The translations under genes and the position numbers were made by a program. Positions 18,521 to 27,736 of a stretch of 43,864 nucleotides of DNA are shown in pieces. Positions within the stretch are counted from its first letter, which is position 1, and every line of letters starts with the position of its first letter. A model generated the notes under the pieces. The model saw only the letters and a list, made by a program, of their open reading frames with translations, did not search any database and was not told where the DNA came from. The DNA is from Pseudoduganella sp. (lineage in GTDB: Bacteria > Pseudomonadota > Gammaproteobacteria > Burkholderiales > Burkholderiaceae_D). The stretch lies in assembly GCA_021323265.1 (NCBI GenBank), contig JAJTCO010000056.1, positions 1-43,864 on the forward strand. Direction: 5' to 3'.

Positions 18521-19633
18521 TCAGAACATGCGCGCCTGCGTACGCTCGCCGAGCAGGTCGAGCAGCAGCTTCTTGATCGGCGCGGGCAGGGCGGCGGCGG
18601 GCAGGGCGGCCGCGTCAAGCCATTGATAGCGGGCTTCGCCGGCCAGCGCAGCGCGGCTGGACAGGGTGACCAGCAGCGGGTGGATGTGCAGTTTGTAGTG
18701 GGTGAAGACGTGCACCACCGGCAGCAGGCGTTCCAGCGATTCCATGGCGCCGAATGGGCTTACCGCGGCGGCTACCGCAGCGTCGGCGGGGGCGGCGACG
18801 GCAGCGGCGTCGTCGGCCAGGGCGCCGTGCCCGGCCAGCTCCGGCAGGGACAGCAGTCCACCCCAGATGCCCGTAGCGGGGCGCTGTTCCAGCAGCACCT
18901 GGCCGCGGTCGGCCAGCAGCAGCATGTGGGCAAACTTCTCCGGCGTCGCCTTCTTCGGCTTGCGCACCGGCAGTTCGGCCGTGCGGCCGGTGGCGAAGGC
19001 CACGCAGCGCGCCTGCATCGGGCAGCGCTCGCAGGCGGGGCTGCTGCGCGTGCACAGCGTGGCGCCCATGTCCATCAGGCCTTGCGTGTAAGCCTCGATT
19101 CCTTCGGCGGGTGCCAGCGCTTCAGCGCGCGCCCACATCGCTTCCTCGGTCTTGCGTTCGCCCGGGTAGCTGTCGATGCCGAACACGCGCGCGAACACGC
19201 GCTTGACGTTGCCATCCATGATGGCCGCGCGGCGGCCGGCCGAGAAGGCGGCAATCGCGGCGGCGGTGGAGCGTCCGATGCCAGGCAGTTCGGCCAGCAG
19301 CGCCGGGTCGGACGGAAATGCGCCGCCGTACTCCGCCATCACGCGCTGCGCGCACTTGTGCAGGTTGCGCGCGCGGGTGTAGTAGCCCAGGCCCGCCCAC
19401 TGCGCCATCACGTCTTCGACGGGCGCGGCGGCGAGCGAGGCCAGGGTGGGGAAACGTTCCAGGAAGCGCGCGTAATAGCCCAGCACCGCCGACACCTGCG
19501 TCTGCTGCAGCATGATTTCGGACAGCCACACGAGGTAGGCGTCGCGCGTGTTCTGCCATGGCAGGTCGTGGCGGCCGTGTTCCTTCTGCCACGCGACCAG
19601 CGTGGCGGCAAAGCTCGGATCGTCGTACTGCAC
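18521..19633 (-). CDS. mutY: Adenine DNA glycosylase MutY
   Basis: This 370-residue base-excision repair enzyme removes A mispaired with 8-oxoG. It has a helix-hairpin-helix GPD domain with Glu39 (LSEIMLQQTQV) and catalytic Asp140, preceded by LPGIGRSTAAAI. A 4Fe-4S loop uses Cys194, Cys201, Cys204 and Cys210 (C-X6-C-X2-C-X5-C). A C-terminal NUDIX-like domain reads the 8-oxoG (about 225-365). The start is GTG at 19633, placed directly after the stop codon of the dynamin-like gene with no spacing, which implies translational coupling. Together with mutM in the same row it forms the GO repair system. Confidence 0.94.
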   Translation of the reverse strand: MQYDDPSFAATLVAWQKEHGRHDLPWQNTRDAYLVWLSEIMLQQTQVSAVLGYYARFLERFPTLASLAAAPVEDVMAQWAGLGYYTRARNLHKCAQRVMAEYGGAFPSDPALLAELPGIGRSTAAAIAAFSAGRRAAIMDGNVKRVFARVFGIDSYPGERKTEEAMWARAEALAPAEGIEAYTQGLMDMGATLCTRSSPACERCPMQARCVAFATGRTAELPVRKPKKATPEKFAHMLLLADRGQVLLEQRPATGIWGGLLSLPELAGHGALADDAAAVAAPADAAVAAAVSPFGAMESLERLLPVVHVFTHYKLHIHPLLVTLSSRAALAGEARYQWLDAAALPAAALPAPIKKLLLDLLGERTQARMF

Positions 19634-21562
19634 TTACGCCGCTGCCTCCAGCACGACCGGTTCGGCGGCGATGGCGTCGTTGATGGCTGCCGCCAGCGCG
19701 GCCAGCTTGGCCTTCTGCTGTTCCAGCGCCGCCTGCGTGGACTCGAAGGTTTCGATCTTCTGCTCCAGCGTGTCGGTGGCGTCGTGGATGCGCTGGATCG
19801 ACGCCTGGCGGTGCTTGAGCTGCTCCTTGTGCTGGCGGATCTGCGCTTCCAGCGGCGCCATGATCACCTTCAGCCAGGCGTCGGTGTCGGCATTGGCCGC
19901 CTTGAAGCAGCGCTTGACGGCCGAGGCCACGGAGTCGAAGAAGCGCTCCATCAGCACCACGCGCGTGGTGGTCAGCATGACTGCCGTGCCGAACTGCTTT
20001 TCGTAGATGCCATACGCCTCGTTGATCTCGTCACGGTATTTGGCCAGCGAGAACGACATCGGCATGGCCAGCGCCAGGCCGTGCTCGGCGGAGAATTTCT
20101 TGTACATGGTGTCCATCATGCTGCGGATCTCTTCGATCTTGCGCTCGGACTCGTCCAGGTTGGCGTGGATGCTGTCGAAGTAGGCATGGATCGCCTCGCG
20201 CAGGCCGGTGGTGAAGCGGCTCGACTGCATGCCGGCGCGCGCCTTGACCAGGTTATCGCGCAGCACGTCCATGCCCAGGCTGGAATACAGCTCGGTGGAC
20301 AAGCGCGTGAACACGGCGCGCGTGGCCTGCAGCTTGAACAGGCTTTCGTCGAACTCCTTCTTTTCCGCTTCCACCCGGCGCGCCATGTGCGCGATGACGG
20401 TCTGGTTCTTGCCGCGCAAGCCCTTCAGCTCGAGCAACTGCTCCATGATGCCGCGCGACCTGGCCGACAGCGCGGCGTACTGCGCGCCGCTCAGCGCCGC
20501 CAGCTCGTCGCCCAGGCGGCGCCGGATGATGTCCTTGCGGGCGGGAATGAGCTCGTTGAACAGGGCGCTTTCCAGCTGCTTCATGCGGCTCTTGTGCACC
20601 AGCGCATGGTCGCCCGTGATCTTGCCCACCAGCGCCTTCTGCGCCGAAACGGGAAACACCTGGCGCGCATCGAGGCCCAGCATGTGCGCCGCATGGTCCT
20701 GCTGGCGCTGGATCTCGGCGTCGATTTCGGCTTCGGTGCGCAGCGGGTCCCACATCGAATCGATCTTGTTCAGCACCACCATGCGGCCGGCGCCGTTGCC
20801 GATATGCGTGCGCCACACTTCGATGTCGCTCTTGGTCACGCCGGTATCGGCGGCCAGGATGAACAGCACGGCGTGCGCGTGCGGGATCAGGTTCAGCGTC
20901 AGTTCCGGTTCCGTGCCGATCGCGTTCAGGCCCGGCGTGTCGAGGATCACCAAGCCTTGCTTGAGCAGCGGGTGCGGGAAGTTGATGATGGCGTGGCGCC
21001 AGCGCGAAATCTCGACCAGGCCTTCGCTGTCCAGCGTGACCGGCATGTCCGGGTCGTTCTCGTCGTACAGGCCATAGCGCTTGGCTTCCTCCACTGGCAC
21101 GTGGCGCGTCAGGCTCACCTGCTTGAACACTTCCTGCATCTGCTCCGGCGTGTCGAGCTGCAGGGGCAGCACGGTCCAGGCGTGCGGATCGTCGCGGTAG
21201 TCGCTGGTGGACAGGTTCTCGGCGCGCGTTTCGATGGGCAGCAGACGGATGCAAGCGGGATAGGCCGCGTCATACATCAGTTCGGTCGGGCACATGGTGG
21301 TGCGGCCGGCCGCCGAGGGCAGGATGCGCTGGCCGAAATCGGCGAAGAAAATGGAATTGATGAGCTCGGACTTGCCGCGCGAGAATTCCGCCACGAAGGC
21401 CACCGACAGCTTGTCGTCGGCCAGCTTGGACAGCGTGCGCGCCAGGCGCTGCTCGGTCGCCCCGTCGGCCAGGTCGGCCTGCACCACCCAGTCGCGGTAG
21501 CTGGCGACGGCGGCGATGACGCCGTGGCGCCAGGCGCTGTATTGTTCCAGGTCCCTTACCAT
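19634..21562 (-). CDS. Dynamin-like GTPase family protein
   Basis: This 642-residue protein has a GTPase domain with P-loop AEFSRGKSELINS (58-70; the first P-loop Gly is Ala), TTMCPTEL as switch I with the conserved Thr, ILDTPGLNAIG as G3 and VVLNKID as G4. A long helical and coiled-coil C-terminal half follows, ending in LEQKIETFESTQAALEQQK. Bacterial dynamin-like proteins remodel or fuse membranes, and some protect membranes from phage or other stress; no such role can be assigned here. The ATG at 21562 gives the family start (MVRDLEQY), 17 bp after mutM. Its stop touches the mutY start. A dynamin-like gene between mutM and mutY is unusual as context. Confidence 0.85.
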   Translation of the reverse strand: MVRDLEQYSAWRHGVIAAVASYRDWVVQADLADGATEQRLARTLSKLADDKLSVAFVAEFSRGKSELINSIFFADFGQRILPSAAGRTTMCPTELMYDAAYPACIRLLPIETRAENLSTSDYRDDPHAWTVLPLQLDTPEQMQEVFKQVSLTRHVPVEEAKRYGLYDENDPDMPVTLDSEGLVEISRWRHAIINFPHPLLKQGLVILDTPGLNAIGTEPELTLNLIPHAHAVLFILAADTGVTKSDIEVWRTHIGNGAGRMVVLNKIDSMWDPLRTEAEIDAEIQRQQDHAAHMLGLDARQVFPVSAQKALVGKITGDHALVHKSRMKQLESALFNELIPARKDIIRRRLGDELAALSGAQYAALSARSRGIMEQLLELKGLRGKNQTVIAHMARRVEAEKKEFDESLFKLQATRAVFTRLSTELYSSLGMDVLRDNLVKARAGMQSSRFTTGLREAIHAYFDSIHANLDESERKIEEIRSMMDTMYKKFSAEHGLALAMPMSFSLAKYRDEINEAYGIYEKQFGTAVMLTTTRVVLMERFFDSVASAVKRCFKAANADTDAWLKVIMAPLEAQIRQHKEQLKHRQASIQRIHDATDTLEQKIETFESTQAALEQQKAKLAALAAAINDAIAAEPVVLEAAA

Positions 21563-21579
21563 GTTTCGTTCGATCTCGC

Positions 21580-22413
21580 TTATTTTTGGCAGTTTACACA
21601 ATAAAAGGTGGAGCGCTGGCCCTGCTTGATCTGGCGTACAGGCGCGCCGCACAGGCGGCAGGGCACTCCAGCACGATCATAGACGAAATATGACTGTTGG
21701 AAATAGCCCGATTGGCCATTTACGCTGATAAAGTCGCGCAAGGTGCTGCCGCCCTGGACAATGGCCTCGGCCAGCACGTCGCGGATCGCCTGGGCCAGGC
21801 GGTCGTAGCGCGCCGCACTGATGCGGTTGGCGGCGGTCTTGGGATTGATGCCGGCGCGGAACAGGCTTTCTGAACAGTAGATATTGCCCACGCCAACCAC
21901 AATGTCGCCGGCCATCAAGACCTGCTTGATGGCGGCGCTGCGGGTGCGCGTCTGCTCGAACAGCAGCTTGCCGCAGAAGTCCTCGCCCAGCGGCTCCACG
22001 CCCAGGCTGCGCAGCAGCGTGTGCTGTTCCAGCGCGCCATCGGCGGCGGCATGCCACAGCACGGCGCCGAAGCGGCGCGGATCGGTCATGCGCAGTACGT
22101 GCACGCCGTCGGCGCCTGCCACGGTCATGTCGAAATGATCATGCTTTTCCGGCGGCAAGCCGGCCGGCAGTACGCGCAGGTGGCCGCTCATGCCCAGGTG
22201 GATGATCAGCGTGCCATGTTCGAATTGCACCAGCAGGTACTTGCCCCGGCGTCCGGTCGCGGCCACGCGGCGCCCGGCCAGCAGGGATGGCAGGTCGTCC
22301 GGGAAGGGCCAGCGCAAGCCCTCGCGGCGCAGCACGACATCGCGCACGATGCGCCCGTCGATATGGGGCGCGACGCCGCGCCGGGTCACTTCAACTTCTG
22401 GCAATTCAGGCAT
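21580..22413 (-). CDS. mutM: Formamidopyrimidine-DNA glycosylase MutM (Fpg)
   Basis: This 277-residue bifunctional glycosylase/AP lyase excises 8-oxoguanine and FapyG. The N-terminus MPELPEVE provides catalytic Pro2 and Glu3. [10 protein letters not shown] holds the conserved lysine, VGNIYCSE is the helix-two-turn-helix signature, and the C-terminal zinc finger uses CRLCGAP and CVNCQK. The length is normal. It leads the minus-strand row mutM-dynamin-mutY and is divergent from the TPR lipoprotein gene, with 63 bp between starts. Confidence 0.96.
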   Translation of the reverse strand: MPELPEVEVTRRGVAPHIDGRIVRDVVLRREGLRWPFPDDLPSLLAGRRVAATGRRGKYLLVQFEHGTLIIHLGMSGHLRVLPAGLPPEKHDHFDMTVAGADGVHVLRMTDPRRFGAVLWHAAADGALEQHTLLRSLGVEPLGEDFCGKLLFEQTRTRSAAIKQVLMAGDIVVGVGNIYCSESLFRAGINPKTAANRISAARYDRLAQAIRDVLAEAIVQGGSTLRDFISVNGQSGYFQQSYFVYDRAGVPCRLCGAPVRQIKQGQRSTFYCVNCQK

Positions 22414-22476
22414 GGGGGTGGTTTCTGGCGGGTTGGCGTAGAATCAAGTCTTGAGCCCGATTTGCAGGATCTCCCA

Positions 22477-24258
22477 TTGAAAAACGCATTCGCCATTGTA
22501 ACCTTGTCGGCCCTCGTGTCCGCTTGCGCAGTCGTGCCCCAGGAGCAGGCCGCGCCCGCGCCGGACGCCGCTGCGCCGGCCCCGGCCCCGGCGCCGGCCC
22601 CGGCTTCCGCCAAGGCCGTGCCGCCGGGCGAGAAGCTGCCCAACATCGAGCTGACCAGCGACTTGTTCTACAAGCTGACCAAGGCCGAACTTGATTTCAA
22701 GCGCGGCCAGTGGCAAAGCGCCTACGTGAGCATGATGGTGCTGGCGCAGCAGACGCGCGACCCGCGCCTGGCGCGGCGCGCCTCGGAGATGGCCTTGTCG
22801 GCCAAGCAGGGCAACGAAGCGCTGTCGGCGATCCGCCTGTGGCGCGAACTGGCGCCCGAGTCCGACGAGGCGGCGCAGTATTTCTTGGGCTTTGCCGTGC
22901 TGGGCGACGACCTGAGCGAAGCGGAGCAATTGTTTGCGCAGCGCCTGCAGGCCGCGCCGGCCATGGGCCGCCCCCTGCTGATGTTCCAGATGCAGCAGTT
23001 CCTGCTGCGGGCCAAGGACAAGGCGGGCGCCTTCGGCCTGATGGAACGCGTCCTCAAGCCCTACCTGAATACCCAGGAGGCGCACCTGGTGCTGGCGCAG
23101 GGCGCCAATGCCGCCGGCCTGGCCGAACGCGCGCGCGCCGAAGCGCGCCAGGCGCTCGAGCTCAAGCCCGATTCCGAACTGGCCGTGCTGACCATGGCGC
23201 AGATGCTGCAGGACCTGGATGGCGCGCAGCAGCTGTTTGCCGGCTTCCTGCAGAAGCACCCGGCCGCGCGCGAGGTGCGTTCCGCCTACGCTCGCCTGCT
23301 GGTGGAGCAAAAGCAGTACGACAAGGCGCGCGAACAGTTCCAGATCCTGCTCAAGGACCAGCCGGACAACCCGGGTACCCTGTATGCGCTGGGCATCATG
23401 TCGCTGCAAGGGCAGGACGCCAAGGCGGCGGAAGACTACTTCAAGCGCTATATCGCGGTGCTGGAGAGCCAGCCCGATCCCGAACGCGACCCGAACAAGG
23501 CGCTGATGCTGCTGGCCCAGATCGCCGAAGAGAAGGGCGACCTCGATGGCGCCCTGGCCTGGCTGGACAAGATTGCCACGGACGACCCGCGCGCCACCCT
23601 GTCGGCGCGCCTGAAGCGCGTGCACATCGTCGCGCGCAAGGGCGACCTCGATGGCGCGCGCGCCCAGCTGAAGGAAATCACCGCGACCGACACGGCCGAG
23701 CAGGTGCAGATCGTGCAGGCCGAAGGCCAGCTGCTGCGCGACGCCGGCCGCGCGGTGGAAGCCTTCAAGACCTTGCAGGACGGCGTGCTGCGCTTCCCCA
23801 ACAGTCCCGACCTGATGTACGACTACGCCCTGGCCGCGGAAAAGCTGGGCAAGGTGGAGGCGATGGAGACGGCGCTGCGCAAGGTGATCGAATCGGTGCC
23901 GGACAACCACCACGCCTATAACGCGCTGGGCTATTCGCTGGCCGACCGCAACGTGCGCCTGGACGAAGCGTTCGAACTGATCGACAAGGCGCTGAAGATG
24001 GCGCCGGGCGATCCCTACATCATGGACAGCATGGGCTGGGTCCTGTTCCGCATGGGTAAGCTGAAGGAAGCGGAGCAGTCGCTGCGCCAGGCCTACGCCT
24101 TGCGCGGCGATGCCGAAATTGCCGTGCACCTGGGCGAAGTGCTGTGGGCGCAGGGCGACAAGGCCGGCGCCGCCAGGATGTGGCGCGAAGCGCGCGCCAA
24201 GGACCCGAAGAACGACGCGCTGCGCAGCACGCTGGCGCGCCTGAATGCAAGCATCTAG
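22477..24258 (+). CDS. Tetratricopeptide-repeat lipoprotein
   Basis: This 593-residue protein has a lipoprotein signal (lipobox VSAC, Cys17), a low-complexity Ala/Pro linker (residues 20-50) and then many TPR helices across the rest, the clearest near the C-terminus (NHHAYNALGYSLADRNVRL, DPYIMDSMGWVLFRMGKL). Such proteins sit next to lolB in betaproteobacteria and probably scaffold envelope complexes. The start is TTG at 22477, eight bases after AGGA; the longer upstream frame runs antisense through mutM and lacks the signal at its N-terminus. It is divergent from mutM and 10 bp before lolB. Confidence 0.9.
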   Translation: MKNAFAIVTLSALVSACAVVPQEQAAPAPDAAAPAPAPAPAPASAKAVPPGEKLPNIELTSDLFYKLTKAELDFKRGQWQSAYVSMMVLAQQTRDPRLARRASEMALSAKQGNEALSAIRLWRELAPESDEAAQYFLGFAVLGDDLSEAEQLFAQRLQAAPAMGRPLLMFQMQQFLLRAKDKAGAFGLMERVLKPYLNTQEAHLVLAQGANAAGLAERARAEARQALELKPDSELAVLTMAQMLQDLDGAQQLFAGFLQKHPAAREVRSAYARLLVEQKQYDKAREQFQILLKDQPDNPGTLYALGIMSLQGQDAKAAEDYFKRYIAVLESQPDPERDPNKALMLLAQIAEEKGDLDGALAWLDKIATDDPRATLSARLKRVHIVARKGDLDGARAQLKEITATDTAEQVQIVQAEGQLLRDAGRAVEAFKTLQDGVLRFPNSPDLMYDYALAAEKLGKVEAMETALRKVIESVPDNHHAYNALGYSLADRNVRLDEAFELIDKALKMAPGDPYIMDSMGWVLFRMGKLKEAEQSLRQAYALRGDAEIAVHLGEVLWAQGDKAGAARMWREARAKDPKNDALRSTLARLNASI

Positions 24259-24268
24259 CAGGAAATCA

Positions 24269-24874
24269 ATGAGCTTCAAGACACTCGCCGCCATCGCCGG
24301 CGCGGCCGCCATCCTGTGCGGCTGCGCCATCACGCCAACCGCGCCGGGCGCCGCATCGCAGACGCCGGTGGCGCCATATGCCGACACCGTCACCCTGGCC
24401 GGCAAACTCAATGTGCGCTACCTGAAGGACGGCAACCAGCAGTCGAGCACCGTCAAGTTCGACTGGAAACAGGATGCCCAGCGCACCGAGGTGGCACTGT
24501 TCGAGCCCTTCGGCACGCAGGTCGCCACCATTGCCGTCACGCCGCAAGGCGCCACGCTGCGCGAAAGCGGCAACAAGCCGCCGCTCACGGCCCCCAGCAT
24601 CGATGCGCTGAGCACGCGCGCGCTGGGTTGGGCCCTGCCGGTGTCGGGCCTGCGCGGCTGGTTGCAGGGGCATGCGACTGCCGCCGACGGCAAGCCCTGG
24701 GCGGCCAGCCCGGCCAACAACGAGGTGACCACGCGCGAAGGCTGGCACCTGCAGTATGTGGAATGGCAGGCCGGCAGCATGCCGCCGCGCCCCAAGCGCA
24801 TCGACGCCGAGCATCCCGGTGGCGGCGACGTGCAGCAGATGGCGCTGCGGATTGTAATTACCGAAGAAAAATGA
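24269..24874 (+). CDS. lolB: Outer-membrane lipoprotein receptor LolB
   Basis: This 201-residue outer-membrane lipoprotein accepts lipoproteins from LolA and inserts them into the outer membrane. The signal peptide ends ILCGC (Cys20). The mature beta-barrel part includes GKLNVRY, STVKFDWKQ and LPVSGLRGWLQG, the last being the most conserved LolB segment. The ATG at 24269 has AGGAAA before it; an in-frame ATG at 24245 overlaps the previous gene. Its stop overlaps the ispE start by four bases (ATGA). The row TPR-lolB-ispE is conserved in betaproteobacteria. Confidence 0.92.
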   Translation: MSFKTLAAIAGAAAILCGCAITPTAPGAASQTPVAPYADTVTLAGKLNVRYLKDGNQQSSTVKFDWKQDAQRTEVALFEPFGTQVATIAVTPQGATLRESGNKPPLTAPSIDALSTRALGWALPVSGLRGWLQGHATAADGKPWAASPANNEVTTREGWHLQYVEWQAGSMPPRPKRIDAEHPGGGDVQQMALRIVITEEK

Positions 24875-25749
24875 AAAGCCTGCTCAATTGCCCGGCCCCG
24901 GCCAAGCTGAACCTGTTCCTGCACGTAAACGGCCGCCGCGCCGACGGCTACCACCTGCTGCAGTCGGTGTTCCAGATCATCGAGCGCTGCGACACGTTGC
25001 ACTTCACCCTGCGCGAGGACAGTGAGCTGCACCGCAGCAACGACATTCCCGGCGTACCGGCCGAGCAGGACCTGGTGATCCGCGCGGCGCGCCTGCTGCA
25101 GGCGGAAGTGCTGCGCCGGACCGGCACGCTGCCGCCCGGCGCCAACATCACGGTCGACAAGATCCTGCCGATGGGTGGCGGCCTGGGCGGCGGCTCCTCC
25201 GACGCGGCCACCACCTTGCTGGCGCTGAACAAGCTGTGGCGCGCCGGCCTGTCGCGCCAGGAGCTGATGGCGCTGGCCCTGCCGCTGGGGGCTGACGTGC
25301 CGTTCTTCATTTTCGGCGAAACCGGCTTTGCCGAAGGCGTGGGCGAAGCCCTGCAGGCGGTCGCCGCGCCGGACTGCTGGTACGTGGTGATCGAGCCCGG
25401 CGTGCAGTGCCCGACCGCGCAGATTTTTACTTCCGAGCATTTGACAAGGAATACGCCGCCCGTTAAGATGTCGGACTTTTCCAGCCACCATGCAAATCGA
25501 AGCGATTTGCGGCAGTTTGGAAAGAACGATTTGCAACAAGTGGCGTGCCGGTTGTTCCCGCAAGTAGCAGAAGCGGTAGAATGGCTGGGCGCTTACGGTG
25601 ACGCCAGAATGACTGGCTCCGGAGCTTGTGTGTTCGTCGCGCTCCATAGCGAAGAACAGGCCGATGCGGTACTTGCGAAAGTGCCTGCCGCCTGGACCGG
25701 ATGGAAGGCGAAGGCGCTGAAACGGCATCCGCTCACCGAAAAGTTGTGA
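24871..25749 (+). CDS. ispE: 4-diphosphocytidyl-2-C-methyl-D-erythritol kinase IspE
   Basis: This 292-residue GHMP-family kinase phosphorylates CDP-methylerythritol in the MEP isoprenoid pathway. The N-terminal APAKLNLFLHV and DGYHLLQSVF hold the substrate site. PMGGGLGGGSSDAA is the ATP-binding glycine loop, and LGADVPFF and MTGSGACVF are the third GHMP motif and surroundings. It starts inside the lolB stop codon (ATGA). A tRNA-Gln gene follows with its own promoter, the usual arrangement ispE-tRNA-prs. Confidence 0.95.
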   Translation: MKSLLNCPAPAKLNLFLHVNGRRADGYHLLQSVFQIIERCDTLHFTLREDSELHRSNDIPGVPAEQDLVIRAARLLQAEVLRRTGTLPPGANITVDKILPMGGGLGGGSSDAATTLLALNKLWRAGLSRQELMALALPLGADVPFFIFGETGFAEGVGEALQAVAAPDCWYVVIEPGVQCPTAQIFTSEHLTRNTPPVKMSDFSSHHANRSDLRQFGKNDLQQVACRLFPQVAEAVEWLGAYGDARMTGSGACVFVALHSEEQADAVLAKVPAAWTGWKAKALKRHPLTEKL

Positions 25750-25762
25750 AGCGAAAAAAGAT

Positions 25763-25791
25763 TTGGTTTTTCGTGAAATAGGCTATATAAT
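25763..25791 (+). promoter_or_regulatory. Promoter of tRNA-Gln (and perhaps prs)
   Basis: TTGGTT (25763-25768) and a perfect TATAAT (25786-25791) are 17 bp apart in an AT-rich stretch after ispE, with the tRNA starting about 36 bp later. A small inverted repeat (CTGAC ... GTCAG, 25801-25819) lies in the leader. Confidence 0.65.
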
Positions 25792-25826
25792 GTCGGCCTA
25801 CTGACGGAAGACAGTCAGTTAAGAGT

Positions 25827-25903
25827 AGGGGAATCGCCAAGCTGGTTAAGGCACCGGATTTTGATTCCGGCATACCAAGGTTCGAATCCTTGTTCCCCTG
25901 CCA
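25827..25903 (+). tRNA. tRNA-Gln (anticodon UUG)
   Basis: A 77-nt cloverleaf with encoded CCA: acceptor stem AGGGGAA / TTCCCCT, D-arm with GGTTAAGG, anticodon stem CCGGA / TCCGG with loop TTTTGAT (anticodon TTG at 25861-25863), T-loop GTTCGAATC and discriminator G followed by CCA. It lies between ispE and prs, as in other betaproteobacteria. Confidence 0.95.
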
Positions 25904-26020
25904 CCGTTTTTCCCTGGTTCCTGGTTCTGTCGAGGCATCAGTCTCCAGCCAGGGTCGAAAACAAAGCTCCTGCCGCGCGGGAGTGCCTCAAGCTTTCAAC
26001 ACTACCTCTCGGGACTCCCA

Positions 26021-26971
26021 ATGGCTTACGAAAACCTGATGGTTTTTACCGGCAACGCTAATCCTGCCTTGGCAGAAGGGGTCGCAAAAAATCTCGGCAT
26101 ACCACTCGGCAAAGCTGTCGTATCGAAATTCTCCGACGGCGAAGTCATGGTCGAAATCAACGAGAACGTCCGCGGTAAAGACGTCTTCGTCCTGCAATCG
26201 ACCTGCGCACCGACCAATGACAACCTGATGGAACTGATCCTGATGGTTGATGCCCTGAAACGTGCGTCCGCTGGCCGTATCACCGCTGCAATTCCTTACT
26301 TTGGCTATGCCCGCCAGGACCGCCGTCCGCGTTCCGCGCGTGTGGCCATTTCGGCAAAAGTCATCGCCAACATGCTGGAAGAAGCCGGTGTTGACCGCGT
26401 GATCATCATGGATCTGCACGCAGACCAGATCCAGGGTTTCTTCGATATCCCTGTCGACAATATTTACGCATCGCCAGTGCTGCTGGGCGACCTGCAGAAG
26501 AAGGCCGAAGAAGACCTGCTGGTGGTGTCCCCGGACGTCGGCGGCGTGGTGCGCGCCCGTGCCCTGGCCAAGCGCCTCGGCTGCGACCTGGCCATCATCG
26601 ACAAGCGCCGTCCCAAGGCCAACGTCTCCGAAGTGATGAACATCATCGGCGAAGTGGAAGGCCGTAACTGCGTGATCATGGACGACATGGTCGACACCGC
26701 AGGTACCCTGGTGAAAGCCGCTGAAGTGCTGAAAGAGCGCGGCGCCAAGAAAGTGATCGCTTACTGCACGCACCCGGTGCTGTCCGGTCCGGCAATCGAA
26801 CGCATCTCCGGCTCCTCGCTGGACGAGCTGGTGGTGACCGACACCATCCCGCTGTCCGACGCAGCCAAGGCATGCGGCAAGATCCGCCAACTGACCTGCG
26901 CCCCGCTGCTGGCCGAGACCTTCAAGCGCATCATCAAGGGCGACTCGGTGATTTCCCTGTTCGTCGACTAA
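26021..26971 (+). CDS. prs: Ribose-phosphate pyrophosphokinase
   Basis: This 316-residue class I PRPP synthase makes PRPP from ribose-5-phosphate and ATP for nucleotide, His and Trp synthesis. The motifs seen are [61 protein letters not shown] and the PRPP-binding [13 protein letters not shown]. The length matches the family. Many CGT and GTC codons suggest high expression. It follows tRNA-Gln and precedes rplY. Confidence 0.97.
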   Translation: MAYENLMVFTGNANPALAEGVAKNLGIPLGKAVVSKFSDGEVMVEINENVRGKDVFVLQSTCAPTNDNLMELILMVDALKRASAGRITAAIPYFGYARQDRRPRSARVAISAKVIANMLEEAGVDRVIIMDLHADQIQGFFDIPVDNIYASPVLLGDLQKKAEEDLLVVSPDVGGVVRARALAKRLGCDLAIIDKRRPKANVSEVMNIIGEVEGRNCVIMDDMVDTAGTLVKAAEVLKERGAKKVIAYCTHPVLSGPAIERISGSSLDELVVTDTIPLSDAAKACGKIRQLTCAPLLAETFKRIIKGDSVISLFVD

Positions 26972-26980
26972 AAGATTTGC

Positions 26981-27036
26981 CGGCCGCAGCGCAAGCTGCG
27001 GCCGATTCGCTGAAACGCCCTGGTCGCGGGGCGTTT
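26981..27036 (+). terminator. Double hairpin between prs and rplY (terminator or rplY leader)
   Basis: A perfect 10-bp stem with a GCAA tetraloop (26981-27004, CGGCCGCAGC / GCTGCGGCCG) is followed by an 8-bp stem (27013-27020 AAACGCCC / 27029-27036 GGGCGTTT). The T run after the second is weak. It may end prs transcription, act as an attenuator, or stabilise the prs mRNA end. Confidence 0.55.
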
Positions 27037-27083
27037 CGTTTATCGACAAGGCGCAAGCCTTGTTTTATTTTTTGGAGTATTCC

Positions 27084-27674
27084 ATGAAAGTTGTAGCATT
27101 CAAACGTGAACTGCAGGGCACGGGTGCGAGCCGCCGCCTGCGTAATTCCGGCCAGACCCCAGGCATCATCTACGGTGGCACCGAAGCCCCTGTGACCATC
27201 GCCCTGGACCACAACGCACTGTTCCACGCGCTGAAGAAAGAAGCTTTCCACTCGTCCATCCTGGACCTGGAAATCGACGGTTCGGTACAGAAAGTGCTGC
27301 TGCGTGACTTCCAGATGCACGCATTCAAGCAGCTCGTTCTGCACGCTGACTTCCAGCGCGTCGACGCCAACAAGCCACTGCACGTGAAAGTGGCCCTGCA
27401 CTTCGAAAACGCTGAAGTGTCCCCAGCAGTGAAACTGCACTCGGCAACCATCAGCCACGTGGCCAACGAGATCGAGATCTCCTGCCTGCCAGGCGAACTG
27501 CCAGAGTTCATCTCCGTTGACCTGTCCAAGATGGACGTCGGCCAGTCGATCCACGCTTCCGAACTGAAACTGCCGAAGGGCGTGACCATCGTGACCCACG
27601 GTTCCGACGCGACCATCGCTACCGCTTCCGTGCCAGCCGGCGCTGTTGCTGCTGAAGCCGCTGCTAAAGAGTAA
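27084..27674 (+). CDS. rplY: 50S ribosomal protein L25/general stress protein Ctc
   Basis: This 196-residue protein binds 5S rRNA with its N-terminal L25 domain ([21 protein letters not shown] and TPGIIYGG) and carries the C-terminal Ctc-type TL5 beta domain ([15 protein letters not shown] region, [25 protein letters not shown]). The tail is Ala-rich. The ATG at 27084 has TTGGAG at 27072-27077; an earlier in-frame ATG at 27060 lacks one. The strong codon bias fits a ribosomal gene. It is followed by a strong terminator. Confidence 0.95.
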   Translation: MKVVAFKRELQGTGASRRLRNSGQTPGIIYGGTEAPVTIALDHNALFHALKKEAFHSSILDLEIDGSVQKVLLRDFQMHAFKQLVLHADFQRVDANKPLHVKVALHFENAEVSPAVKLHSATISHVANEIEISCLPGELPEFISVDLSKMDVGQSIHASELKLPKGVTIVTHGSDATIATASVPAGAVAAEAAAKE

Positions 27675-27696
27675 TCCTCTTTCGCTGCAAAGAATC

Positions 27697-27731
27697 GGGA
27701 CGTACCCCTTACGGGGTCCGTCCCTTTTTTT
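27697..27731 (+). terminator. Rho-independent terminator after rplY
   Basis: GGGACG..CCCC TTAC GGGG..CGTCCC forms a long stem followed by seven T residues, about 25 bp after the rplY stop. It also faces the end of the convergent DUF1460 gene. Confidence 0.9.
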
Positions 27732-27736
27732 CGTCC

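Noticed and set aside
18386..21604. 1072-codon plus-strand open frame
   Set aside because: It is antisense to mutY and the dynamin-like gene; its translation is rich in His, Arg, Gln and Val without family motifs, a typical shadow of GC-rich coding sequence.
22021..22476. N-terminal extension of the TPR lipoprotein frame
   Set aside because: It is antisense to mutM and would place the lipoprotein signal inside the protein.
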